Shown piece by piece: positions 16,795 through 23,902 of a stretch of 64,000 nt of DNA. The stretch's first letter is position 1; each line of letters opens with the position of its first letter. This DNA is from Halopenitus salinus (GTDB lineage: Archaea; Halobacteriota; Halobacteria; Halobacteriales; Haloferacaceae), in the NCBI RefSeq assembly GCF_042662125.1, contig NZ_JBHSXL010000004.1:62001-126000 (forward strand), written 5' to 3'. The notes beneath the pieces were generated by a model. It was not told the DNA's origin, made no database searches, and was given only the letters and a program-made list of their open reading frames with translations. The position numbers and the translations under genes were made by a program.

Positions 16795-17835
16795 ATGGAA
16801 GCCGCGAGACTCCACGAGTACACGGAGGAGATGTCCGAGGCGCTCTCGATCGACGAGGTCGATCGTCCCGAGGTCACACGGTCGGACGACGTCGTCGTTC
16901 GGGTGCAGGGCGCCGGCTGGTGCCAGACGGACAACCACATCATCGAGGGGATGTGGACCGACTACGTCGAACAGGACCTTCCGATGACGCTCGGCCACGA
17001 GAACGCGGGCGAGGTCGTCGCGGTCGGCGAGGAGGTGCAAACCGTCTCGGTCGGCGATCCGGTCATCTGCCACCCGGTGATGACCTGCGGCGAGTGTCGA
17101 CAGTGCCGGCTCGGCGAGGACATGTACTGTGAGAACCTCGCCTTCCCCGGCCTCACGACCGACGGCGGGTTCGCGGAGTATCTGCTCACGAGCGAGCGCG
17201 CGACGATCCCGCTTCCGGGCGGGGTCGAGCCGATCGACATCGCCCCCCACGCCGACGCCGGCATCACCGCCTACCACGCCGTCAAGAAGGCGGTCGACGA
17301 GTTGAATCCCGGCGATCCGGCGGTGGTCATCGGCGTCGGCGGCCTCGGTCACATCGGCCTCCAGTGTCTCGACGCGATGAGCGCAGCCGACATCATCGCG
17401 CTCGACGTCAAGGAGAGCGCGCGCGAGCTGGCCGAGGAGCTCGGCGCCCGCCACACCGTCGATCCGACGAGCGAGGACGTTCCGAGCGTGATCGACGACC
17501 TCACGGACGGCCACGGCGCCGAACAGGTTATCGACTTCGTCGGCGCAGACGCGACCACCGGTTACGCCCCCGACATCGTCGCACCCGGCGCCGATCACCA
17601 CGTGGTGGGATACGGTGGGCACGTTCACGAGCCGTCACAGGCCCTCGTGGACGGAGAGTTCTCCTACCGTGGCACCCTCGTCGGGCGCTACACGGAACTG
17701 CAGGAGCTGGTGCGGCTCGTCGAGCGCGGCGACGTCGACCTCCACACCACCCGCTACGATCTCGCGGAGATCAACACGGTGGCGGAGAAGCTCGAACACG
17801 GCGAGATCGACGGCCGCGCGGTCATCACGCCCTGA
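16795..17835 (+). CDS. Zinc-dependent NAD(P) alcohol dehydrogenase (MDR family)
   Basis: A 346-residue medium-chain dehydrogenase. The catalytic zinc ligands are Cys43 (GWCQTDNH) and the His68-Glu69 pair (LGHENAGE); the structural zinc lobe is Cys98, Cys101, Cys104 and Cys112. The Rossmann motif GVGGLGHIG is near residue 183. It is divergent from the amidohydrolase-DUF59 operon, an arrangement that echoes bacterial alkane-oxidation loci in which an ADH of this type oxidises the alcohol product. A TATA-like TTTTATG about 35 nt upstream suggests a leaderless transcript. The substrate is not fixed. Confidence 0.9.
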   Translation: MEAARLHEYTEEMSEALSIDEVDRPEVTRSDDVVVRVQGAGWCQTDNHIIEGMWTDYVEQDLPMTLGHENAGEVVAVGEEVQTVSVGDPVICHPVMTCGECRQCRLGEDMYCENLAFPGLTTDGGFAEYLLTSERATIPLPGGVEPIDIAPHADAGITAYHAVKKAVDELNPGDPAVVIGVGGLGHIGLQCLDAMSAADIIALDVKESARELAEELGARHTVDPTSEDVPSVIDDLTDGHGAEQVIDFVGADATTGYAPDIVAPGADHHVVGYGGHVHEPSQALVDGEFSYRGTLVGRYTELQELVRLVERGDVDLHTTRYDLAEINTVAEKLEHGEIDGRAVITP

Positions 17836-18047
17836 CCGATTCCGTATCGCTTCCCGGTCGGTTCCTGTTCCTTCCCGAACGTTTTCCGGACGCTTTCCGA
17901 TCGTTCCCCGAACGCCCCCCGATCGCTCCCGTCTCCATTCCCAGGCTCCGTCGGTAACACTCGGGTCACTACCTGACACCGGCGTCCGCGAGCGCTTATG
18001 CGTCGTCCGCCACTACCGATGGATGCACACGACCCGACCGTTTCCCC

Positions 18048-18701
18048 ATGTCGCAAAAATCAACCTACGTAGACGAGACCGAGATCGACGCATCGCTCGA
18101 CGACCTACCCGACGACGACGCCATCGACGAGACGGTGGCGAACCTCGAGGCCAACGGCTTCGAAGTCGTCGTCGTCGAGAGCGCCGAGGGGGCCCTCGAG
18201 ACCATCCAGTCGCACGTTCCGGCGGGTGCCTCGGTCATGAACGGCCACTCGACGACCCTCGAGGAGATCGGGTTCGACGAATACCTGAGCGAGGGCGACC
18301 ACGAGTGGGAGAGCCTCCCCGACGAGATCTGGAGCATCGACGACGACGCCGAGCGGCAGGCCGCTCGCCGCGAGTCCCAGACGGCCGACTACTTCCTCGG
18401 CGGTATCAACGCGATCGCAGGGACCGGCGAGCTGGTCGCGGCCGACCGCTCGGGGAGCCGCATCGGCGCCTACCCCTTCGCTGCCGGCAACGTGGTCATC
18501 GTCAGCGGCGTGAACAAGATCGTCGACGACCTCGACGCCGCGCTCGACCGGCTCGAATCGGTCGCCTATCCCCTGGAGAACGAACGGGCGAAGGACGCCT
18601 ACGGCGTGGAGAGCGCCGTCGCCAAACAGCTGATCTTCCGCCAGGAGCTCGAGGAGGGACGAACGACCGTCGTCCTCGTTCGCGAACGGCTGGGTTACTG
18701 A
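18048..18701 (+). CDS. LUD domain protein (LutC/YkgG-like)
   Basis: A 217-residue LUD-domain (formerly DUF162) protein. Characteristic segments are VVESAEGAL, SVMNGHSTTLEEIGF, TADYFLGGINAIAGTGELVAAD and the late GVNKIVDDLDAAL. LutC proteins are subunits of the LutABC lactate utilisation system, but lone LUD proteins are common in archaea and no LutA or LutB is present here. The 212 nt upstream, after the ADH stop, contains short TTCCCGAACG-like repeats and no ORF. Function beyond the fold is unknown. Confidence 0.85.
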   Translation: MSQKSTYVDETEIDASLDDLPDDDAIDETVANLEANGFEVVVVESAEGALETIQSHVPAGASVMNGHSTTLEEIGFDEYLSEGDHEWESLPDEIWSIDDDAERQAARRESQTADYFLGGINAIAGTGELVAADRSGSRIGAYPFAAGNVVIVSGVNKIVDDLDAALDRLESVAYPLENERAKDAYGVESAVAKQLIFRQELEEGRTTVVLVRERLGY

Positions 18702-18950
18702 GACCGCGGAGCCGCATCCACGCGGATCGGTTCTGCCACCCCGGTCGTTCCTCTCTGTCGTTCCGCTCAGTCTGCCCTCTCGATCGTGTCTCTCGATCGT
18801 CCCCCTCGGTCGTCCCGTTTCGACGACTTCCGGAGGGATCGGAACTCGAGAACACGACGGGTTTCGTGATGCTTGGATACCGGATCCGGACGTCTCGACT
18901 CCGCTCTCCGGAATACTACTTTATGCCTACGGACGGACGTGTGGTGTGTA

Positions 18951-20117
18951 ATGTCCAAGCAAGCACGTTCCTCGAAGGACGGTCCGATTCGGGGTCTGAA
19001 GCTCACTGGCTCACCACGCGAACGGGGCCTCACTCACGGGGAGGAGTTCGCGGACGAGATCGAACGGAACCTCGAGATCTACCTCGACGTGTTCGAGCAC
19101 AAGGGCTCCGACGAGGAGACCGTCTACGAGCAGGCCGAGCAGTTCGTTCCCCTGATCGAGGACGAAAACGAGGCGTATGCCGAAGAGATGCGGGGCGTCG
19201 CCGAAGGCAGCGGGCTGTCGATCGAGGACGTAACGATCCTCAACGCGCGGTACGAGGTGATGTACAGCGCGTTCAAGCAGGCCGCGGACGAGATTAACGA
19301 GGGGCTCCCGGACGCGTGTACGGCCTTCGGGGTTCGGAACTCGCTTTCGGACGACGGGCACACGTACGTCGGCCAGAACTGGGATTGGATGCCGGGGTTG
19401 GAGACGTTCGTGATGGACGTCGAACTCGAGGACGGTGCCGATCACGTTGTCATGACCGAGGCCGGGATCGTCGGCGGCAAGATCGGCGTGAACGAGGCGG
19501 GTCTCGCGATGACGCTCAACGGACTCGTCACCGAACACGACGGAGAGGAACCGTTCCGGAAGCCGTACCACGTTCGGTTCCGCGAAGTACTCGCATCCGA
19601 GCGAATGGATGCCGCCATCGAATCCCTGATCGCCAGAGATAGGGCCTGTTCAGCGAACGTCATCGTCGGCCACGAGAGCGGGGAGATGATCGACCTCGAA
19701 CTCTCGCCCGAGACGGCCAATTACCTCTACCCCGACGACGGTCTTCTCGTTCACACCAACCACGTCGAAGACTCCAGCTCGATGAATAGCGAGTTCGAGA
19801 GACTCATCCCCGATACGCTGTGTCGCGCGCCCAGACTCCGACGGTTGCTGACGGAGGACGCCGATAAGATCGGCGAAGGAGACATCAAGGAGGCGCTCCG
19901 GGATCACTTCGACCATCCGAACAGCATCTGCCGTCATCCCAACGAGGACGATCCCGAACTGGATCGCCTCGAGACCGGCGGCAGCTTCGTGATGGATCTC
20001 ACCGAAAAGCGCCTGCTCGGAACCAACGGTCCGCCCTGTGAACACGAGTACGTCGAGTTTCAGGTCGGTAGCTCGTCCTCTCAGCCACAGGGTGCAGTCG
20101 ACGGCCGCCATCCCTGA
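18951..20117 (+). CDS. C45-family autoproteolytic acyltransferase/hydrolase
   Basis: A 388-residue Ntn-hydrolase of the peptidase C45 (penicillin acyl-CoA:6-APA acyltransferase-like) family. The predicted autocatalytic nucleophile is Cys123 in PDACTAFG, followed by GQNWDWMP and the NEAGLAMTLNGL strand typical of the family. Processing would release an N-terminal subunit of about 122 residues. A TATA-like TTTATGCC lies about 26 nt before the ATG. The next gene, an oxidoreductase, starts 52 nt downstream on the same strand, so the two may act together on an amide-containing compound. Substrate unknown. Confidence 0.87.
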   Translation: MSKQARSSKDGPIRGLKLTGSPRERGLTHGEEFADEIERNLEIYLDVFEHKGSDEETVYEQAEQFVPLIEDENEAYAEEMRGVAEGSGLSIEDVTILNARYEVMYSAFKQAADEINEGLPDACTAFGVRNSLSDDGHTYVGQNWDWMPGLETFVMDVELEDGADHVVMTEAGIVGGKIGVNEAGLAMTLNGLVTEHDGEEPFRKPYHVRFREVLASERMDAAIESLIARDRACSANVIVGHESGEMIDLELSPETANYLYPDDGLLVHTNHVEDSSSMNSEFERLIPDTLCRAPRLRRLLTEDADKIGEGDIKEALRDHFDHPNSICRHPNEDDPELDRLETGGSFVMDLTEKRLLGTNGPPCEHEYVEFQVGSSSSQPQGAVDGRHP

Positions 20118-20169
20118 TTAGGTGTGAACGTCGCACAAACCCTAAGTCCCCCTTCCGTGAATCGGGACC

Positions 20170-21015
20170 ATGTCCACTGCGACCGCACTTCTCGGCGCCG
20201 GCGGGAAGATGGGGCTCCGTATCGTCGATCGGCTCGAAGATCACTCCGACTACGAGATGCGCTACGTCGAGCCGGCACCGGAGGGACGCGAGCGGCTCGA
20301 CGATCGGGGCGTCTCGGCAGTATCACAGGAAACCGCACTGGACGGCGCCGACGTGGTGATCCTGGCCGTCCCGGATACGGTGATCGACGACGTCTGCGAC
20401 GACGTCGTTCCGGAACTCGACGCCGGGACCATGGTGATCCTGCTCGATCCCGCAGCCGCCTACGCTGGTGGGCTTCCCGCGCGCGAGGACGTCTCATACT
20501 TCATTACACACCCGTGCCACCCGCCCCTGTTCAACGACGAGACGGACCCGGAGGCAAAACGGGACCTGTTCGGCGGTCAGGACCTCGCAAAACAGAACAT
20601 CGTCTGTGCGCTCCACCAGGGGCCCGAATCGGACTACGATCGCGGAGAGGAGATCGCTCGCGACATCTACGCGCCCGTGATGGACGCACACCGGGTCACC
20701 ACCGAACAGATGGCGTTTATGGAACCCGCTCTCGTCGAGACGGTGACCGCGACCTGTTTGTACGCGATCCGCGAAGCGATGGACTACGTCGTCGAGGAGG
20801 CGGGCATTCCGGAGGAGGCCGCACGGGACTTCGTCCTGGGCCACGTCCGGACCGAGAGCGCGGTCATCTTCGATGAGGTGGAGTATCCCCTCTCGGACGC
20901 CGCGCTCGAGGCCGTCGAGGAAGGCCGCGAGGAATTGTTCCGGGACGGCTGGAAGGAGCGCGTCTTCACGGCCGAGAGCGTCGAGGACAGCACTCGAGAG
21001 CTAACCGAGAAATGA
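20170..21015 (+). CDS. NAD(P)-dependent Rossmann oxidoreductase with PGDH-like C-terminal domain
   Basis: A 281-residue enzyme. Residues 1-110 form a Rossmann domain with GAGGKMGLRI at 9-18 and VVILAVPDTVI. Residues 120-281 form a helical C-terminal domain of the type seen in 6-phosphogluconate-dehydrogenase-like proteins, including D-apionate oxidoisomerase (ApnO). Likely motifs are THPCHPPLF and TTEQMAFMEPA. It follows the C45 hydrolase and its stop overlaps the start of a 59-aa ORF by 4 nt (ATGA). A branched acid-sugar substrate is a guess from the family. Confidence 0.8.
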   Translation: MSTATALLGAGGKMGLRIVDRLEDHSDYEMRYVEPAPEGRERLDDRGVSAVSQETALDGADVVILAVPDTVIDDVCDDVVPELDAGTMVILLDPAAAYAGGLPAREDVSYFITHPCHPPLFNDETDPEAKRDLFGGQDLAKQNIVCALHQGPESDYDRGEEIARDIYAPVMDAHRVTTEQMAFMEPALVETVTATCLYAIREAMDYVVEEAGIPEEAARDFVLGHVRTESAVIFDEVEYPLSDAALEAVEEGREELFRDGWKERVFTAESVEDSTRELTEK

Positions 21016-21191
21016 CCGCGTCGAACCGGCGGGATCCTCCGTCGGCTAACGTCGAACGATCGCCAGCCGGCTTCCCCGGCGAACGCTCCATGACGGACGT
21101 CCTTGGCGAGATACTGAATGATTGCAGCTACCCGGCCAGCTACTGTGTCGTCGACGAGATCGTCGCCAAGATCTGCCTGCCAGGGGGGTGA
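21012..21191 (+). CDS. 59-aa ORF translationally coupled to the oxidoreductase
   Basis: The ATG overlaps the upstream stop in the four bases ATGA, the usual signature of coupled genes. The product has 59 residues: a basic, polar first 26 (unlike an ordered domain), then an ordered-looking MTDVLGEILND with three cysteines and a terminal LPGG. An inner ATG at 21090 would give 33 residues. No family is recognised. The stop lies 5 bp before the left inverted repeat of the integrase region, so this may be the stump of a longer gene cut by that element. Confidence 0.4.
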   Translation: MTASNRRDPPSANVERSPAGFPGERSMTDVLGEILNDCSYPASYCVVDEIVAKICLPGG

Positions 21192-21196
21192 TTTAG

Positions 21197-21207
21197 TATA
21201 GCGAAAT
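21197..21207 (+). repeat. Left copy of inverted repeat TATAGCGAAAT
   Basis: This 11-mer recurs in reverse orientation at 23811-23821. Counting the adjoining 9 bases the two copies agree at about 17 of 20 positions. The pair brackets the integrase-containing stretch and could be element ends, recombinase core sites or shared promoter-like boxes. Confidence 0.45.
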
Positions 21208-21733
21208 ATAATTTATGAGTTCGAGATCGATCGCCTCGAGAAGTCGATCGACTCCCGAGACCCCACGAGACCGAGAGGGTGTGAGGTCGCGCACAACCGA
21301 TCGTCCACCGTGTCGCCCACGATTCGACGCTCGATGGATCACACGCAGTTCGATCACCTGCTGCCCGAAGCCGAATTCGAACTACCCTGGCCACGCCGAT
21401 CGCGACGGCCCGTGATTCTGAAACGCGTTCCGCGGGTTCCCAACGACAGTTTGACCTCCGAGGCGATCATGCCGACGTGGAGGCGGAGAATGGCACCTGG
21501 ATCGACGGTATCGCCCGTGAAGGTATCGCCGTCACTGCTGTATCACACGCCATCAATCGGCCCATCTTCCCCGAACATCACGCCCATCGACGGTTGAGGT
21601 CTCGATCGATGCACGTCTCCCGATCGTCGAGCCGATGGTACACTCGTTTACGGACGGGACATCGGATCGGCTCCGGGCGGATCAAAACGGACCCAAATGC
21701 GTGTCGAGACTGAACGAAGCGGTCGGCATCACC

Positions 21734-22099
21734 TCATGAGAACGTTCCCGCCATCACCACACCCCGTAGGAAGCCTTTCTCCCCTTCGGGACGCCGGACG
21801 GGACACTGCTCCACGACGGGATATCGGACGTTTCCCCCCGTGTCCTCATCGAGTATCCTCCCTCCGGCGACGATCTCCTCGATCCACTCGAACCAGGCCC
21901 AGTTTGGGGTCCAATGATTCGACACATCGGAGAACCGATCCGCGCCTCTCCAGTCGATCGAGTCGGCCGGCGAACCCGACCCGGCCTGCGGTGGTTCGAA
22001 CGTGAGATCGAACGCGAGGCCAACGAGGGTTCGAACCGAAGACGAGCGCGGAATCGGAACTTGAAATCCCACCGGAACATCTCGACGATCGACATTCAT
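21734..22099 (-). CDS. Weak hypothetical ORF, 121 aa
   Basis: A 121-residue open frame with no recognised domain. Its later half (HWTPNWAWFEWIEEIVAGG and onward) reads more like protein than the other frames, but third-position GC is lower than in neighbouring genes. A TATA-like CGTATAAG lies only about 12 nt before the ATG, too close for a normal start. It may be a pseudogene fragment within the decayed stretch. Confidence 0.25.
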   Translation of the reverse strand: MNVDRRDVPVGFQVPIPRSSSVRTLVGLAFDLTFEPPQAGSGSPADSIDWRGADRFSDVSNHWTPNWAWFEWIEEIVAGGRILDEDTGGNVRYPVVEQCPVRRPEGEKGFLRGVVMAGTFS

Positions 22100-22155
22100 C
22101 GACTTATACGGGATCGTAACACCACACTCGACTCATTTGATTATCCGAATATATC

Positions 22156-22169
22156 GCACTAAATAGTGC
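22156..22169. promoter_or_regulatory. Palindrome GCACTA-AA-TAGTGC
   Basis: A perfect 6-bp-arm palindrome 122 bp upstream of the DUF5805 gene, flanked on both sides by TTATCCG. It could be an operator or a recombinase accessory site. Confidence 0.4.
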
Positions 22170-22221
22170 TTATCCGAGTCCATATGCACCAATGTGCGAG
22201 GAGATATGGACCTACTATTCT

Positions 22222-22239
22222 GGATAAGGGCTCTTATCC
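22222..22239. repeat. Inverted repeat GGATAAG-GGCT-CTTATCC
   Basis: A perfect 7-bp-arm inverted repeat. CTTATCC/TTATCC also occurs as direct copies near 22141, 22170 and 22260, making an iteron-like array of about five units in 125 bp before the DUF5805-integrase operon. Confidence 0.5.
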
Positions 22240-22290
22240 GTGGAAATAGGGATAGATTGATTATCCCACGGCGAGACTCGTCGAGTGACG

Positions 22291-22692
22291 ATGAGCGAGG
22301 ATCCGAACACGGATCGGACGTCGGTGCGGACCTACGTTCCGGCGTATCAAAAGGAGGAATGGTCCGAACACGCCGACGAGCTCGGAATGTCCCAAAGCGA
22401 GTTCGTCCGCACGATGGTGCAGGCGGGACGTCGCGGGTTCGACCTCGACGGGGGCGACGATCGGACCGTCGAGGAACCCGCTGATCAGCACCCTGACCCC
22501 GGGGGTGGCGACCTCGAAGACCGGATCCAAACGATCCTCGAACGGGAAGGGGTGATCTCCTGGAACGACCTCCTCGAGGAGGTCACGGGGGAGATCGAGA
22601 CGCAACTCGAGGAGACGCTGGACCGGCTCCAAGACGAGGGCGCGGTTCGCTATCGCGGCCGCGAGGGAGGCTACGTGTTGATCGATGAGTAG
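22291..22692 (+). CDS. DUF5805-like protein paired with integrase
   Basis: A 133-residue acidic protein. Residues 8-45 (RTSVRTYVPAYQKEEWSEHA, then MSQSEFVRTMVQAG) resemble a ribbon-helix-helix-type DNA-binding unit, and residues 70-130 look like a winged helix. Haloarchaeal DUF5805 proteins are regularly encoded just before XerC/D-like recombinases, and here the two genes overlap by 8 nt. A role as accessory DNA-binding factor or repressor of the recombinase is inferred. The ATG at 22291 is preferred over the GTG two codons earlier. Confidence 0.75.
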   Translation: MSEDPNTDRTSVRTYVPAYQKEEWSEHADELGMSQSEFVRTMVQAGRRGFDLDGGDDRTVEEPADQHPDPGGGDLEDRIQTILEREGVISWNDLLEEVTGEIETQLEETLDRLQDEGAVRYRGREGGYVLIDE

Positions 22693-23719
22693 CCAGGAGA
22701 CGGAGCCGGCTCCCAAGGACCCGATCGGGTACTTCCTCGAGGACCTGACCTATCACGGAAAGACCGAACGGACGAGGGGTTCCTACGAGCGCGTTCTGCG
22801 CCGCTTCGAGGCGTTTTTGAGCGAACGAGGGACGTCCACGTCCGAAGCGTCCCATCGTGACTGTATGGCGTTCGTACACTCCCTGCGCGGCGATCTCGCG
22901 GAAAGCACCGTTGCGACGTACGCGGCGTATCTCCACCGCTATTACGCCTACATGACCCAGATAGGCGTCTTCGAGGCGAACCCGATGACGCTCGTGATGG
23001 AGGAGATGGACGAGTCGATCGACAAGGACCCGTCCCGCCGCGAGATCGACGTCTCGAGCATGCGGACCTTCGTCGCCGGCATTCGACATCCGCTCCATCG
23101 GGCCATCGTGGTTACGCTGTTGAAGACCGGCGTTCGCGTGGGCGAGTTGTGTAACCTCGATCTGCGTGACGTCGCGCTTTCGGATCCCAACGTCGAGGCC
23201 ACATACGAGGTCGGAACGCGGGCGGCCCTCGATGGACGCCCCGATTCGCTGTACGTCACCGGGGATGCACGCGTCGGCCAGTCGCTAAACGGGGAAGTTC
23301 GGACCGCCGCAAACAAGCGTAAACGGGATACGGTGATACCGATCGACGACGAGTTGGCGACCGTGTTGAAGGCGTGGCTCGCGGTCCGTCCCGACGCGGT
23401 CTCGCCGGCAGAACCCCTCCTCGTCTCCACCGCCGACGGCTGGGGCGAGCGGATCGACCCCGAGTCCGTCCGTCACGTGATCGAGCAATACGCCCGCGAT
23501 CACGGGTGGTACCACACCGGCGGCGGGGCGAGCGAGAACGTCACTCCCCACTACTTCCGGCACTTCTTCACCACGCATCTACGCGAGCGGACCGGGGATC
23601 GCGGCGTCGTGAAGTACCTCCGTGGCGACGTCGCCGACGACATCATCGACACCTACACCCACAACTGGGGCGACCGCGTCCGCCGGATCTACGAGGCGAA
23701 CGTCTATCGACTGGTGTAG
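22685..23719 (+). CDS. XerC/D-like tyrosine recombinase (integrase)
   Basis: A 344-residue site-specific recombinase. Residues 12-105 form the SAM-like core-binding domain. The catalytic domain has Arg151 in TGVRVGELCNLDL, a basic patch ANKRKRDTVIPI supplying the Lys, His289 and Arg292 in PHYFRHFF, and the likely nucleophile Tyr324 in IIDTYTHNWG. It overlaps the DUF5805 gene by 8 nt. No tRNA adjoins it, so integration at a tRNA is not obvious; the inverted repeats at 21197 and 23811 are candidate borders. Confidence 0.9.
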   Translation: MSSQETEPAPKDPIGYFLEDLTYHGKTERTRGSYERVLRRFEAFLSERGTSTSEASHRDCMAFVHSLRGDLAESTVATYAAYLHRYYAYMTQIGVFEANPMTLVMEEMDESIDKDPSRREIDVSSMRTFVAGIRHPLHRAIVVTLLKTGVRVGELCNLDLRDVALSDPNVEATYEVGTRAALDGRPDSLYVTGDARVGQSLNGEVRTAANKRKRDTVIPIDDELATVLKAWLAVRPDAVSPAEPLLVSTADGWGERIDPESVRHVIEQYARDHGWYHTGGGASENVTPHYFRHFFTTHLRERTGDRGVVKYLRGDVADDIIDTYTHNWGDRVRRIYEANVYRLV

Positions 23720-23810
23720 GATCGCTCGTCGAATATTTCATCGATCCCTCTCGACCTCGAGAAGTTCGAGGGCGATACGGTAGCGGATCGACGGGAGACG
23801 AATGAATCAC

Positions 23811-23821
23811 ATTTCGCTATA
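23811..23821 (-). repeat. Right copy of inverted repeat TATAGCGAAAT
   Basis: Reverse complement of the copy at 21197. It lies about 90 bp past the integrase stop, just outside the Bax1-like gene, in a locally AT-rich patch. Confidence 0.45.
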
Positions 23822-23902
23822 TAGAAATGCTACTCCGGAGCCGATCGCTCGATGATCACTCGACGCGCACTCGATCGCCGATAGAGAGTCTCTCGAGGCG
23901 GT

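Larger units (their letters stand above)
21192..22290. other. Poorly coding accessory stretch upstream of the integrase pair
   Basis: About 1.1 kb without a convincing gene. Codon bias and acidity in all frames are weaker than in the neighbours. It contains the left inverted repeat at 21197, one weak minus-strand ORF at 21734-22099, and a promoter-proximal repeat array at 22141-22265. Decay of former coding sequence after element insertion is the simplest explanation. Confidence 0.6.

Noticed and set aside
17836..18047. Short TTCCCGAACG-like repeats considered as a CRISPR or regulatory array
   Set aside because: The units vary in spacing and sequence and have no spacer structure; simple low-complexity DNA is enough.
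21140..21394. Minus-strand 84-codon frame across the 59-aa ORF
   Set aside because: Basic composition and no coupling or promoter, whereas the plus-strand frame has the ATGA overlap.
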